DNA from: Actinoplanes subtropicus | Lineage (GTDB): Bacteria > Actinomycetota > Actinomycetes > Mycobacteriales > Micromonosporaceae | Length of the DNA: 64,000 nucleotides | Reading direction: 5' to 3' | NCBI RefSeq assembly: GCF_000721705.1 | Contig: NZ_JOJL01000042.1 | Location: forward strand, 1 to 64,000 | Shown: piece by piece, positions 50,460 through 58,780 of the stretch | How positions within the stretch are numbered: position 1 is the first letter of the stretch | Layout of the letters: every line of letters begins with the position of its first letter | The notes under the pieces: model-generated | What the model was told of the DNA's origin: nothing | Databases searched by the model: none | The model's input: the letters and a program-made list of their open reading frames with translations, nothing else | Program-made: the position numbers and the translations under genes

Positions 50460-51752
50460 GTGAAGGAGATTGTCGTGCAGAGCGTGCGTCGTGTCGCCGT
50501 GCTGGGTGGGAACCGGATCCCGTTCGCCCGCTCGAACAGCAAGTACGCCGAGGCCTCGAACCAGGACATGCTGACCGCCGCGCTGGACGGCCTGGTCGCC
50601 CGGTTCGGCCTGGCGGGGGAGCGGCTCGGCGAGGTGGTGGCCGGCGCCGTGCTCAAGCACTCCCGCGACTTCAACCTGACCCGCGAGACGGTGCTCGGCT
50701 CGCGGCTCGACCCGCGCACCCCGGCGTACGACATCCAGCAGGCCTGCGGCACCGGCCTGGAGGCGGCGATCCTGGTCGCCAACAAGATCGCGCTGAGCCA
50801 GATCGACGCCGGCGTGGCCGGCGGCGTGGACACCACGTCGGACGCGCCGCTGCAGCTCAACGAGGACATGCGGCGGGCGCTGCTGGCGCTCAACCGGGCC
50901 CGTACGCTGCCGGATCGGTTGAAGGCTGTGGCCCGGCTGCGTCCGCAGCAGGCGTTCCAGCCGGCCATCCCGCGCAACGCCGAGCCGCGCACCGGGCTGT
51001 CCATGGGCGACCACGCCGCGATCACCGCGCTCAAGTGGGGCGTCGCCCGCCAGGATCAGGACGAACTGGCACTCGCATCACACCAGCACCTGGCCGCGGC
51101 GTACGCAAACGGCTTCTTTGATGATCTTGTAACGCCGTATCTGGGGCTCACCCAGGACCAGAACCTGCGCGCCGACACCACGATCGAGAAGCTGGCCAAG
51201 CTCAAGCCGGTCTTCGGCAAGGAGGAGGCGACGATGACCGCGGGCAATTCGTCGCCGCTGACCGACGGCGCCTCGACCGTGCTCTTGGCGAGTGAGGAGT
51301 GGGCCGAGCAGCGCAAACTGCCGGTGCAGGCGTGGTTCGTGGACGCCGAGGACGCCGCGGTCGACTTCGTGCACGGCGAGGAGGGGCTGCTGATGGCTCC
51401 GGCGTACGCGGTCCCGAGGCTGTTGGCCCGTAACGGCCTGAGCCTGCAGGACTTCGACTTCTACGAGATCCACGAGGCGTTCGCGTCGCAGGTCCTCGCG
51501 ACCCTCGCGGCCTGGGAGTCGCCGTCGTTCTGCAAGGAGAAGCTCGGCCTGGACGCGCCGCTCGGCTCGATCGACCGGGCCAAGCTCAACGTCAACGGCT
51601 CCTCGCTCGCCGCCGGCCACCCGTTCGCGGCCACCGGCGGCCGGATCGTCGCCACCCTGGCCAAGCTGCTGGCCGAGAAGGGCTCCGGCCGCGGCCTGAT
51701 CTCGATCTGCGCGGCCGGCGGTCAGGGCGTGGTGGCCATCCTGGAGCGCTGA
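50460..51752 (+). CDS. fadA2: acetyl-CoA acetyltransferase / 3-ketoacyl-CoA thiolase (FadA2-like)
   Basis: 430 residues. Nucleophile Cys in IQQACGTGLEAA, His in NGSSLAAGHPFAATGGR and second Cys in ISICAAGGQG. It performs the last step of beta-oxidation. The GTG at 50460 is predicted leaderless. A second in-frame GTG at 50475 has AAGGAG 6 nt upstream, so a short leadered form could also be made. The gene's 3-prime end overlaps the opposing GGDEF-EAL gene by 31 bp. Confidence 0.93.
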   Translation: MKEIVVQSVRRVAVLGGNRIPFARSNSKYAEASNQDMLTAALDGLVARFGLAGERLGEVVAGAVLKHSRDFNLTRETVLGSRLDPRTPAYDIQQACGTGLEAAILVANKIALSQIDAGVAGGVDTTSDAPLQLNEDMRRALLALNRARTLPDRLKAVARLRPQQAFQPAIPRNAEPRTGLSMGDHAAITALKWGVARQDQDELALASHQHLAAAYANGFFDDLVTPYLGLTQDQNLRADTTIEKLAKLKPVFGKEEATMTAGNSSPLTDGASTVLLASEEWAEQRKLPVQAWFVDAEDAAVDFVHGEEGLLMAPAYAVPRLLARNGLSLQDFDFYEIHEAFASQVLATLAAWESPSFCKEKLGLDAPLGSIDRAKLNVNGSSLAAGHPFAATGGRIVATLAKLLAEKGSGRGLISICAAGGQGVVAILER

Positions 51753-53911
51753 GCGAGGACGGTCGCGAACTCGGCCGGCGGCATCGGCTTGCCGAACAGG
51801 TAACCCTGCAGATGCGGGCAGCCGGCCTCGCGCAGCGCGTGCCAGTCGGCCTCCTCCTCGACGCCCTCGGCCACCGCCGACATGCCCAGCGACCCGGCCA
51901 GCCACAGCACGGCCTGGATGATCGAGGCCTTGCGGGCGTCGGCGGACAGCCCGGCCACGAACGAGCGGTCCAGCTTCACGATGTCCGCGGGCACCGACTG
52001 CAGCCAGGTCAGCGAGCTGTAGCCGGTGCCGAAGTCGTCGAGCGCCAGGCGTACGCCCAAGGTCTTGATCGCCGCCAGCCGCTCGTGGACGTCGACCGAG
52101 GCGGCCAGCAGTGCGGTCTCGGTGATCTCCAGGACCAGCCGGTGCGGATCGATGCCCGGGTTGGCGGCGAGCAGGCCGGCGAGCAGCGGCACGAAGCCCG
52201 GCTCGCCCAGCTGGCGCGGGCTCACGTTGACCGACACGTAGCCCAGCCGGTCACGCCAGGCCACCAGGTGGCGCAGTGCCTCGGTCAGCACGTGCTCGCC
52301 GAGCGGCACGACCAGCCCGGTCTCCTCGGCGGCCGGCACGAAGCCGGCCGGGCCGTGCCGGACCCCATCGGGCGTACGCATCCGGACCAGTGTCTCGGCG
52401 CCCATGATTTCGCCGGTCGACGCCGAGACGATCGGCTGGAACCAGACCGGCAGCGTCTCCCGGCGGTCCCCGTTCAGCGCCTCGCGCAGCAGCTTCTCGG
52501 CCGCGATCCGGCCCTGCACGGCGATCCGCATCCGGTCGCTGAAGACCTTGATCCGGTTGCCGCCACCGCGCTTGGCCGCGTACATGGCGGTGTCCGCGGA
52601 GAGCACCGCGTCCTCCGCCCGGCCCGCGTCGCTGGCCACGGCCAGGCCCACGCTCGCCGACAGGGCCAGCACGTGGCCGTCGACCGGGGTCGGCTCGGCG
52701 AGCTCGGCGACGATCGCGTGCCCCAGCGCCACGCCCGCCTCGAGGTCGCCCGGCAGCGCCACCACGAACTCGTCGCCGCCGAAGCGGGCCAGCAGAGCGA
52801 CGCACGGCGCCAGGCCGCGCAGCCGGGCCGCGATCGAGCGCAGCACCAGGTCGCCGGCCGCGTGCCCGGAGCCGTCGTTGACCGACTTGAACCGGTCCAC
52901 GTCCAGGTAGAGGATGCTGGCCGGGCCGGGCGTGGCCGCCATCATCGCCGCCAGGTCCTGCTCGAAGCCCTGGCGGGAGAGCAGCCCGGTGAGCGCGTCG
53001 TGCCGCAGCTGGTGGCGCAGCTCCTCCTCCTGGCGCCGGGTGACGGTCACGTCGACGTTGTGCGCGACCATCAGCCGTACGCGGCCGGCCTTGTCGTGCA
53101 GCGCGGTGCCGTGCACCTCCACCCACATGGTCGAGCCGTCGTCGTGCCGGCGGTAGGCGCGGGTCTGCGTTTTCGTGCGGCCGGCGACCATCTCGTCGAA
53201 CAGCGGCGGCAGGCCCTCGATCGCGGTGAGCGGCAGGTCCCGGACGGTGAAGCCGGGCGGCAGCACCTCGGGCAGGCCCAGCCATCGCCGGTAGGCCGCG
53301 TTGGTACGCAGCAGCCGGCCGTCCGGCGCGAACATCGCCATCGGCACCGGCGTCTCGTCGAACGCCGCGGTCAGCTGGGCCTGGGAGTCGTCCAGGTTCT
53401 CCTGCGCCCGGCGTTCCTCGGCCGTGGTCAGGTACCAGCCGGCCACCTGGAAGGAGGCGGCAATCAAGAGCGCCACGCCGTGCAGCGCCGCGGTGAGCGG
53501 CGGGTCCGGCCGGCCGGTGACGACCGTCGTGGCGACCAGGAAGACCCCGAACGGCGCCCAGTCCCGGTACAGGGCGAGCGCCGCCAGCACGATGTAGAAG
53601 GCGAAACGGGCCTCGGGGCGGCCGTGGCACATGGCGACGAGGCCGCCGCAGCCCACGGTGAAACCGAGCGCCACCGCGACCGACGGCGGCCGGCGGCCGG
53701 GCAGCCGGGCCGCGGCGAGCACGCAGGGCAGCACCAGCAGCACCGTGACCAGCCACGGCCCGGCCAGGCCGCCGCCGAGGAACGCGCCGAAAATCGTTGG
53801 ACCGATGACGGTGGCGGCGAGCAGCATGGTCAGCAGCCGATGGCGGCGAGCCCAATCGTCGTCGCCGAGCCGGCCCGCGTTGCGCAGCCAGCCGAGCCTC
53901 CCGGTCGTCAC
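51722..53911 (-). CDS. membrane PAS-GGDEF-EAL protein
   Basis: 729 residues. About six N-terminal spans (28-165), a PAS domain (about 181-295), GGDEF (378-382) without an RxxD inhibitory site, then an EAL domain with ETLVRM in place of EAL, and the metal and catalytic motifs EITETA, DDFGTGYSSL, KLDRSFV, EGVE and QGYLFGKP. Both c-di-GMP synthesis and breakdown are possible; with the EAL residues present, phosphodiesterase activity is likely. Start is a GTG at 53911 with no clear ribosome site. Confidence 0.9.
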   Translation of the reverse strand: MTTGRLGWLRNAGRLGDDDWARRHRLLTMLLAATVIGPTIFGAFLGGGLAGPWLVTVLLVLPCVLAAARLPGRRPPSVAVALGFTVGCGGLVAMCHGRPEARFAFYIVLAALALYRDWAPFGVFLVATTVVTGRPDPPLTAALHGVALLIAASFQVAGWYLTTAEERRAQENLDDSQAQLTAAFDETPVPMAMFAPDGRLLRTNAAYRRWLGLPEVLPPGFTVRDLPLTAIEGLPPLFDEMVAGRTKTQTRAYRRHDDGSTMWVEVHGTALHDKAGRVRLMVAHNVDVTVTRRQEEELRHQLRHDALTGLLSRQGFEQDLAAMMAATPGPASILYLDVDRFKSVNDGSGHAAGDLVLRSIAARLRGLAPCVALLARFGGDEFVVALPGDLEAGVALGHAIVAELAEPTPVDGHVLALSASVGLAVASDAGRAEDAVLSADTAMYAAKRGGGNRIKVFSDRMRIAVQGRIAAEKLLREALNGDRRETLPVWFQPIVSASTGEIMGAETLVRMRTPDGVRHGPAGFVPAAEETGLVVPLGEHVLTEALRHLVAWRDRLGYVSVNVSPRQLGEPGFVPLLAGLLAANPGIDPHRLVLEITETALLAASVDVHERLAAIKTLGVRLALDDFGTGYSSLTWLQSVPADIVKLDRSFVAGLSADARKASIIQAVLWLAGSLGMSAVAEGVEEEADWHALREAGCPHLQGYLFGKPMPPAEFATVLAQRSRMATTP

Positions 53912-53982
53912 GTGTTGTTGATCGGCGCGTCATCCGTGCGGAACAGGATCCGGCCGGTAGCAGGTGGGTTGCCTCACATTCC

Positions 53983-54004
53983 GATACGGAGACGTTCCGT
54001 TTCG
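53983..54004. promoter_or_regulatory. TetR-type operator 1 of the exporter
   Basis: A 22-bp site beginning GATACGGA with inner inverted repeat ACGGA...TCCGT. It covers the -35 (TTCCGT, 53995-54000) of a promoter whose -10 is TAGGGT (54018-54023). 18 of 22 positions match operator 2. Confidence 0.6.
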
Positions 54005-54031
54005 CTTCCCGGGGGCCTAGGGTCTTCTTCG

Positions 54032-54053
54032 GATACGGAACCGTCTCGTTTCG
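54032..54053. promoter_or_regulatory. TetR-type operator 2 of the exporter
   Basis: Second 22-bp copy, GATACGGA ... CGTTTCG, 49 bp after operator 1 and at or just past the predicted transcription start. Two sites flanking the -10 suggest strong repression by the TetR protein at 55674. Confidence 0.6.
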
Positions 54054-54070
54054 AAATTGCGGGGAACCAC

Positions 54071-55660
54071 ATGGACACTCCTGCCGCTGTGCAAACCGGC
54101 CACCCTCGGCGCTGGGTCATCCTCGGCGTCCTGGTCATCAGCCTGCTGGTGGTCGTGCTGGACAACACGGTGCTCAACGTCGCCTTGCGCACCATCGCCG
54201 ACCCCGTGCGCGGGCTCGGCGCCACCCAGGGCCAGCTCGAGTGGGCCATCAACTCGTACACCCTGGTCTTCGCCGGCCTGCTGTTCACCGCCGGCATCCT
54301 CGCCGACCGGCTCGGCCGCCGGATCACCCTGATCACCGGCCTCGCGCTCTTCGGGATCGCGTCGCTGGCTTCCGCGTACGCGGACTCCGCCGGCCAGCTG
54401 ATCGGCGCCCGCGCCCTGATGGGTCTCGGCGCCGCGGCCGTCATGCCGGCCACGCTGTCGATCATCGCGAACGTCTTCGCGCCGCAGGAGCGCGGCCGCG
54501 CCATCGGCGTCTGGGCCGGCGCGGTCGGCCTCGGCGTCGCGATCGGCCCGATCGTGGGCGGCCTGCTGCTCGAGCACTTCTGGTGGGGCTCGGTCTTCCT
54601 GATCAACGTGCCGATCGTGGTGGTCGGCATCGTGCTCGGCCTGATCATCATCCCCGAGTCGCGCGACCCCAAGCCGGGCCGCATCGACGTGGTCGGCGTG
54701 CTCCTGTCGATCATCGGCATCGGCCTCCTGACGTACGGCGTGATCAAGGGCGGCGAGGACGGCTTCGGCGACACCCTCGCCTGGTCCACGCTGGCCGCCT
54801 CGGTCGTCGTGCTCGCCGGCTTCGTCGCCTGGGAGCGCCGGGTCGCCTTCCCGTCGCTGGACGTGCGACTGTTCAGGAACAAGACGTTCGCGGCCTCGAC
54901 CGGCATGATCGGCCTGGTCTTCTTCGCGGCCATGGGCGCCATGTTCTTCGGCGCCTTCTACCTGCAGTTGGTCCGCGGCTACGGTCCGCTGGCCTCCGGC
55001 GCGCTGTTCGTCCCGTTCGCGGTGGCCCAGATGGTGTTCGCGCCGCGCAGCGCGGCGATGGTCAAGCGGTTCGGCCCCAAGGCGGTCAGCACCGTCGGCC
55101 TGCTGCTGGTCGCGGCCGGCCTGGCGATGTGGCTGTTCATCAGCGCGACCACGCCGATCTGGATCGTCGGCGCGGCGTTCTTCCTGATGGGCGTCGGCAT
55201 GGCCAACGTGATGCCGTCGGCCACTGAGTCGATCATGGCGGCGCTGCCCCGGGAGAAGGCCGGCGTCGGCTCCGCGGTCAGCAACACCATCCGTCAGCTG
55301 GGCGGTGCGCTCGGCGTGGCGGCGCTCGGCGCGATCCTCTCCTCGGTCTACCGGGACCACCTCGGCTCGGCCACCGACGGCCTGCCGGCCGCCGCGGCGG
55401 GAGCCGCCCGCGAGTCCATCTCGGGGGCGTACGCGGTCGCCGAGAAGGCCGGCGCCGCCGGTCCGGGCCTGATCCACGGCGCCAACGACTCGTTCCTCAC
55501 CGCGATGCACTACGCGTCGATCGGCAGCGTGGTGGTGGCGCTGCTCGGCGCCCTGGTCGCGGTGCTGTGGCTGCCCGGCAAGCGTCCGGCAGCCGCGCCC
55601 GCCGCCACCTCGGCCGAGGGTCTGGCCGAGGAGCAGGGCGTGGAACTGGTCGAGGCGTGA
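54071..55660 (+). CDS. DHA2 (EmrB/QacA) family MFS drug exporter
   Basis: 529 residues, about 14 spans. VLDNTVLNVALRTI in span 1, the motif A loop GILADRLGRRITLI, and a motif C-like GVWAGAVGLGVAIGPIVGG. A proton-coupled exporter for drugs or toxic metabolites in the cytoplasmic membrane. Followed 13 nt later by a TetR regulator gene; the pair forms an inducible efflux operon controlled by the two operators upstream. Confidence 0.92.
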   Translation: MDTPAAVQTGHPRRWVILGVLVISLLVVVLDNTVLNVALRTIADPVRGLGATQGQLEWAINSYTLVFAGLLFTAGILADRLGRRITLITGLALFGIASLASAYADSAGQLIGARALMGLGAAAVMPATLSIIANVFAPQERGRAIGVWAGAVGLGVAIGPIVGGLLLEHFWWGSVFLINVPIVVVGIVLGLIIIPESRDPKPGRIDVVGVLLSIIGIGLLTYGVIKGGEDGFGDTLAWSTLAASVVVLAGFVAWERRVAFPSLDVRLFRNKTFAASTGMIGLVFFAAMGAMFFGAFYLQLVRGYGPLASGALFVPFAVAQMVFAPRSAAMVKRFGPKAVSTVGLLLVAAGLAMWLFISATTPIWIVGAAFFLMGVGMANVMPSATESIMAALPREKAGVGSAVSNTIRQLGGALGVAALGAILSSVYRDHLGSATDGLPAAAAGAARESISGAYAVAEKAGAAGPGLIHGANDSFLTAMHYASIGSVVVALLGALVAVLWLPGKRPAAAPAATSAEGLAEEQGVELVEA

Positions 55661-55673
55661 CGCGTAAGTAACA

Positions 55674-56291
55674 ATGAACGCCATGACCACGGCTGTCAAC
55701 GAGACCGGCCAGGACCGCAAGGCTCCTGGCCGGCCCCGCAGCGCGCAGGCCGACGAAGCGATCCTCGACGCGGTGCTGGAGATGCTCAGCGGCGGGCAGA
55801 GCGTCGCCGCGATCTCGATCGAGGCGGTCGCGTCGCGGGCCGGGGTCGGCAAGGCGACGATCTACCGCCGCTGGCCCAACAAGGAAGCGCTGATCATCGA
55901 CGCGGTGGCCTCGATGAAGGGGCCGCTGCCGGTGCCCGCCGGCGAGTCGGTCCGCGACGATCTGGTGATGCTGCTGAAGGCGTCGCGGACGGGCCGCTCG
56001 CTGCGGTTCGGGCAGGCCACGGTGTGCCTGATGCCGGAGTTCCTGAAGGACGAGGGGCTGCATCAGATGTGGCGGGCGGTCATGGAGCCGCGCCGCGACG
56101 TGATGCGCCAGGTGTTGCGGCGCGGGGTGGCGAGCGGCGAGTTGCGGGCCGATCTCGATGTCGAGCTCTCGCTGCTGATGCTCAACGGCCCGTCGATGAT
56201 GCAGAACACGTTCCAGTGGAACCTCGCGGTGCCGACGGAGGGCTTCGCGGAGGCCCTGGTCGACGCCTTCCTCCGCGGCGCCGCGGCGTGA
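55674..56291 (+). CDS. TetR-family repressor of the efflux operon
   Basis: 205 residues. HTH SIEAVASRAGVGKATIYRRWPNKEALII. The C-terminal ligand domain (about 85-200) is of the TetR_C type found beside DHA2 exporters. It lies 13 nt after the exporter gene, so it is cotranscribed and probably binds both GATACGGA operators. MNAM gives two possible starts; the first ATG is used. Confidence 0.9.
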   Translation: MNAMTTAVNETGQDRKAPGRPRSAQADEAILDAVLEMLSGGQSVAAISIEAVASRAGVGKATIYRRWPNKEALIIDAVASMKGPLPVPAGESVRDDLVMLLKASRTGRSLRFGQATVCLMPEFLKDEGLHQMWRAVMEPRRDVMRQVLRRGVASGELRADLDVELSLLMLNGPSMMQNTFQWNLAVPTEGFAEALVDAFLRGAAA

Positions 56292-56330
56292 ACCTCACAT
56301 TCCCCATCAACATTCAACGCGTCGTGGCTC

Positions 56331-56350
56331 GCGGCCCGTCTTCGGGCCGC
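56331..56350. terminator. perfect hairpin with TCTT loop
   Basis: GCGGCCCG-TCTT-CGGGCCGC lies between the ends of the convergent TetR and monooxygenase genes and probably serves both. Confidence 0.65.
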
Positions 56351-56381
56351 TGGGCGGCCTGTTTACTCCCCGCGTTCTTTC

Positions 56382-57554
56382 TCAGGCAGGTTGCCGCGCG
56401 GCTTGCTTCCCGCCACGGATTGCCAGGCGGGCCGCGGCATTTCGCAGCGCGATGCCCGGGCGGGTGCTCGGCACCACCAGCGCGGCGGAGAGGCGGGCGT
56501 TCCGGCCCTTGGGGCCGGTGCGCCGGCGGTGTTCCGTCTCGTAGCGCTTGAGCGCCGTCCCCGGATCGCTGCTGCTTCTGCCGCCCGCCGCGGTCGGGGT
56601 CGCGGTCTCGCTGAGCGCGTCGGCGAGTGTCCGGGCGCCGGCCATCGCCATGCTCGACCCGTCGCCGAACAGTGACACCGACGCCGCCGCGTCCCCGAGC
56701 AGCGTGATCCGCCCGGTCGTCCAGCTCGGCAGGACCACCTTGCCGACGCTGTCGAAATACAGGTCCTCCGCCGATCGGACCCGCTCCAGATACTCCGGAA
56801 CAAGCCAATTCCGGTCATTTGCGTACGCCTGGAGCAGCACCCGCTTGTGCAGGGCGCCATCGCGATGGTCGAACCCGGGGATGGCCGCGCCCCGGAAGAT
56901 GAACGCCAGCAACGCGTGGTCCCGGGACGGATGCACGGAGATCAGCCGGCCGGGCGTGTTGTACATCAGCGCCTCGTCGGGGTGGTCGACCGGCTCGCCG
57001 AGCGGGGTGGTCGCGACGTAGACGCCGAGATGCCGGACGAACTGCTCCTCGGGGCCGAACGCGAGCCGCCGGACGGTCGAGTGCAGCCCGTCGGCCCCGA
57101 CGACCAGGTCGAACCGGCGCGGCGCGGAGCGCTCGAAGGTGACGTCGACGCCGTCCGGGTCCTGGGCGAATCCGGTGACCGTCTCGTCGAACCGGAACTC
57201 GGCGTGGTCGCGGGCCGCCTCGTACAGGATCGTGGCGAGATCGGCCCTCGGCACCTCGATCTCCTCGGTCCCGGCCGCGCTGCGGCCGGCCGGCATCGGC
57301 AGGCGCCGGCCGCGGCGGCCGCGTGCGTCGATCAGGCGCATGGCGGTGACCGTGGTGGCGGCCTCGCGCAGCGCAGGGACGATGCCCATCCGCTCGGCGA
57401 CGGGAAGCGCCGGGCCACGCACGTCGACCGGGTTGCCGCTGGAGCGCTGACCTTGCGCGCGCTCCACGACCGTCGGCTGGAAACCCGCGCGGGCCAGCCA
57501 GTACGCCAGGGTCGGACCGGCCACGCCGGCCCCTACGATCAATATCGTCCTCAT
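56382..57554 (-). CDS. FAD-dependent aromatic-type monooxygenase
   Basis: 390 residues of the p-hydroxybenzoate-hydroxylase fold. GAGVAGPTLAYWLARAG (FAD), the DG-type stretch DLVVGADGLHSTVR, and GDAAASVSLFGDGSSMAMAG near the C-terminus. These enzymes insert one oxygen into phenolic or polyketide substrates; some inactivate tetracyclines or rifamycins, and the divergent TetR regulator hints at an antibiotic or phenolic inducer. It is inference. The start at 57554 sets the divergent promoter against the TetR gene. Confidence 0.87.
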   Translation of the reverse strand: MRTILIVGAGVAGPTLAYWLARAGFQPTVVERAQGQRSSGNPVDVRGPALPVAERMGIVPALREAATTVTAMRLIDARGRRGRRLPMPAGRSAAGTEEIEVPRADLATILYEAARDHAEFRFDETVTGFAQDPDGVDVTFERSAPRRFDLVVGADGLHSTVRRLAFGPEEQFVRHLGVYVATTPLGEPVDHPDEALMYNTPGRLISVHPSRDHALLAFIFRGAAIPGFDHRDGALHKRVLLQAYANDRNWLVPEYLERVRSAEDLYFDSVGKVVLPSWTTGRITLLGDAAASVSLFGDGSSMAMAGARTLADALSETATPTAAGGRSSSDPGTALKRYETEHRRRTGPKGRNARLSAALVVPSTRPGIALRNAAARLAIRGGKQAARQPA

Positions 57555-57569
57555 GGATCGAGCGTAACT

Positions 57570-57597
57570 GCATCGAGTGCAACATTGCAACGAGTGC
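57570..57597. promoter_or_regulatory. candidate TetR operator in the divergent gap
   Basis: GCATCGAGTGC (57570-57580) and GCAACGAGTGC (57587-57597) are near-identical direct repeats overlapping the palindrome TGCAACATTGCA (57578-57589). They lie between the monooxygenase and TetR starts. Confidence 0.5.
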
Positions 57598-57616
57598 CGA
57601 TCCGCCATGCGTGCCG

Positions 57617-57622
57617 TACGAT
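57617..57622 (+). promoter_or_regulatory. leaderless -10 of the TetR-cupin pair
   Basis: TACGAT ends 7 nt before the GTG at 57630, supporting that start over the ATG at 57621, which would lie inside the -10. Confidence 0.5.
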
Positions 57623-57629
57623 GGGGGTC

Positions 57630-58259
57630 GTGTCGCTGCGTGAACGGAAACGGGCCCGGACCCGGCAGGCCGTCGTCGACGCCGCCGTCGACCTCTTCGA
57701 GCGGAACGGGTACGAGGGGACGACGGTCGCCGACATCGCGGCCGCCGCCGAGATCGGGACGCGGACCTTCTTCAGCTACTTCCCGAGCAAGGAGGAGGTG
57801 CTGTTCCCCGAGGCGGACGTGCGGGTGCGCGCCGCCCTGACGGCGATCGACAACCGGTCGCCGTCGGAGGGGCCGGCCGAGGTGCTGGTGCGGGCGTTGC
57901 GCGAGGTGACCGCGGAGAGTTCGGAGATCACGGGGCCGACGGCGCGGCTGCGGATGCGGCTGATGCGGGAGGTGCCGGCGATCCTCGGGCGCGGGCTGCA
58001 GATCCAGTTGGACGGGCAGCGGCAGATCGCCCGCCACCTGCAGGCGGCGTATCCGGATTCGCTCGACGCGGTCTCGGCGGCGGCGCTGGCGGGCGCGCTG
58101 ACCGGGGCGGTGACGGGGGCGCTGCTGGCATTGTTCGAGGATCCGGACCGGCCGGACGATCCGGAGGAGTTGAAGATGGCCGTCGAGCGGGCGACCGAGA
58201 TCGCGCTCGCCCCGTGGACGGCCTCCGCTGACGGTGTGCGGGAGGAGTCGCGTGCTTGA
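57630..58259 (+). CDS. TetR-family regulator
   Basis: 209 residues from GTG 57630. HTH RQAVVDAAVDLFERNGYEGTTVADIAAAAEIGTRTFFSYF. C-terminal domain of the MftR/AcrR type with Leu/Ala helices. It is divergent from the FAD monooxygenase and overlaps the cupin gene by 8 nt. It most likely represses the monooxygenase and its own operon through the repeats at 57570-57597. Confidence 0.9.
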   Translation: MSLRERKRARTRQAVVDAAVDLFERNGYEGTTVADIAAAAEIGTRTFFSYFPSKEEVLFPEADVRVRAALTAIDNRSPSEGPAEVLVRALREVTAESSEITGPTARLRMRLMREVPAILGRGLQIQLDGQRQIARHLQAAYPDSLDAVSAAALAGALTGAVTGALLALFEDPDRPDDPEELKMAVERATEIALAPWTASADGVREESRA

Positions 58260-58653
58260 GCCGTTCGAGACGCTGACCCTGGACGGGGCGCCGGTGGTCG
58301 ACGCGCCGGACGGTTCGGCCGTACGGCCGCTGTGTGTCATTCCCGGAGCGGGCAGTTTCGCGCACTTCAGCCTCGCGGCCGGGGAGGTGGCGCGGGCCGT
58401 CGTGCACGCGACCGTGCAGGAGATCTGGTACGTCGTGGGCGGCGACGGCACGATGTGGCGGCGCTCGGGATCGATCACCGAGACCGTCGGCCTCCGGCCC
58501 GGGGTCTGCCTGACGATCCCGGTCGGGACGGCGTTCCAGTTCCGGGCCGGGGCGGCGGGGCTGGAGGTGGTCGCCGCGACCATGCCGCCGTGGCCGGTCG
58601 CGAGCCTCACCGAGGCGACGCCGGTCGACGGCCCGTGGGAGCCCACCTTCTAG
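58252..58653 (+). CDS. small cupin-domain protein
   Basis: 133 residues of a single cupin barrel: ARAVVHATVQEIWYVVGGDGTMW forms motif 1 and LRPGVCLTIPVGTAFQFR motif 2. The metal-binding His set is only partly kept, so catalysis is uncertain; a binding or sensing role is possible. GGAGGAG lies 5 nt before the GTG start, which is inside the TetR gene. Confidence 0.78.
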   Translation: MLEPFETLTLDGAPVVDAPDGSAVRPLCVIPGAGSFAHFSLAAGEVARAVVHATVQEIWYVVGGDGTMWRRSGSITETVGLRPGVCLTIPVGTAFQFRAGAAGLEVVAATMPPWPVASLTEATPVDGPWEPTF

Positions 58654-58698
58654 GCCTTCCCTTCGGCTCCGTTCTGGACCTTTTCATCGAGCCGGGTC

Positions 58699-58731
58699 TA
58701 TGCTGACGCCGCGACCGTGGGAGCGCTCCCA
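58699..58731 (+). promoter_or_regulatory. promoter and CebR-type operator (TGGGAGCGCTCCCA)
   Basis: TATGCT (58699-58704) is a good -10. The perfect 14-bp palindrome TGGGAGCGCTCCCA (58718-58731) follows at about +8. That sequence is the established CebR box of streptomycetes, relieved by cellobiose or cellotriose. It puts the downstream cellulose-binding protein in a cellulose-utilisation regulon. No cebR gene is in the window. Confidence 0.75.
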
Positions 58732-58780
58732 GTCGCGATGCCGCCATCCACCGGCCGGCCGTCCGAAGGAGAACCCCGTC

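Noticed and set aside
51812..54070. Extension of the exporter upstream over the GGDEF-EAL gene
   Set aside because: Composition is shadow-like (Arg/Gly/Ala runs) and the promoter with two operators lies at 53983-54053.
57555..58646. Long minus-strand extension of the FAD monooxygenase
   Set aside because: It is antisense to the TetR and cupin genes; the FAD motif starts right after ATG 57554.
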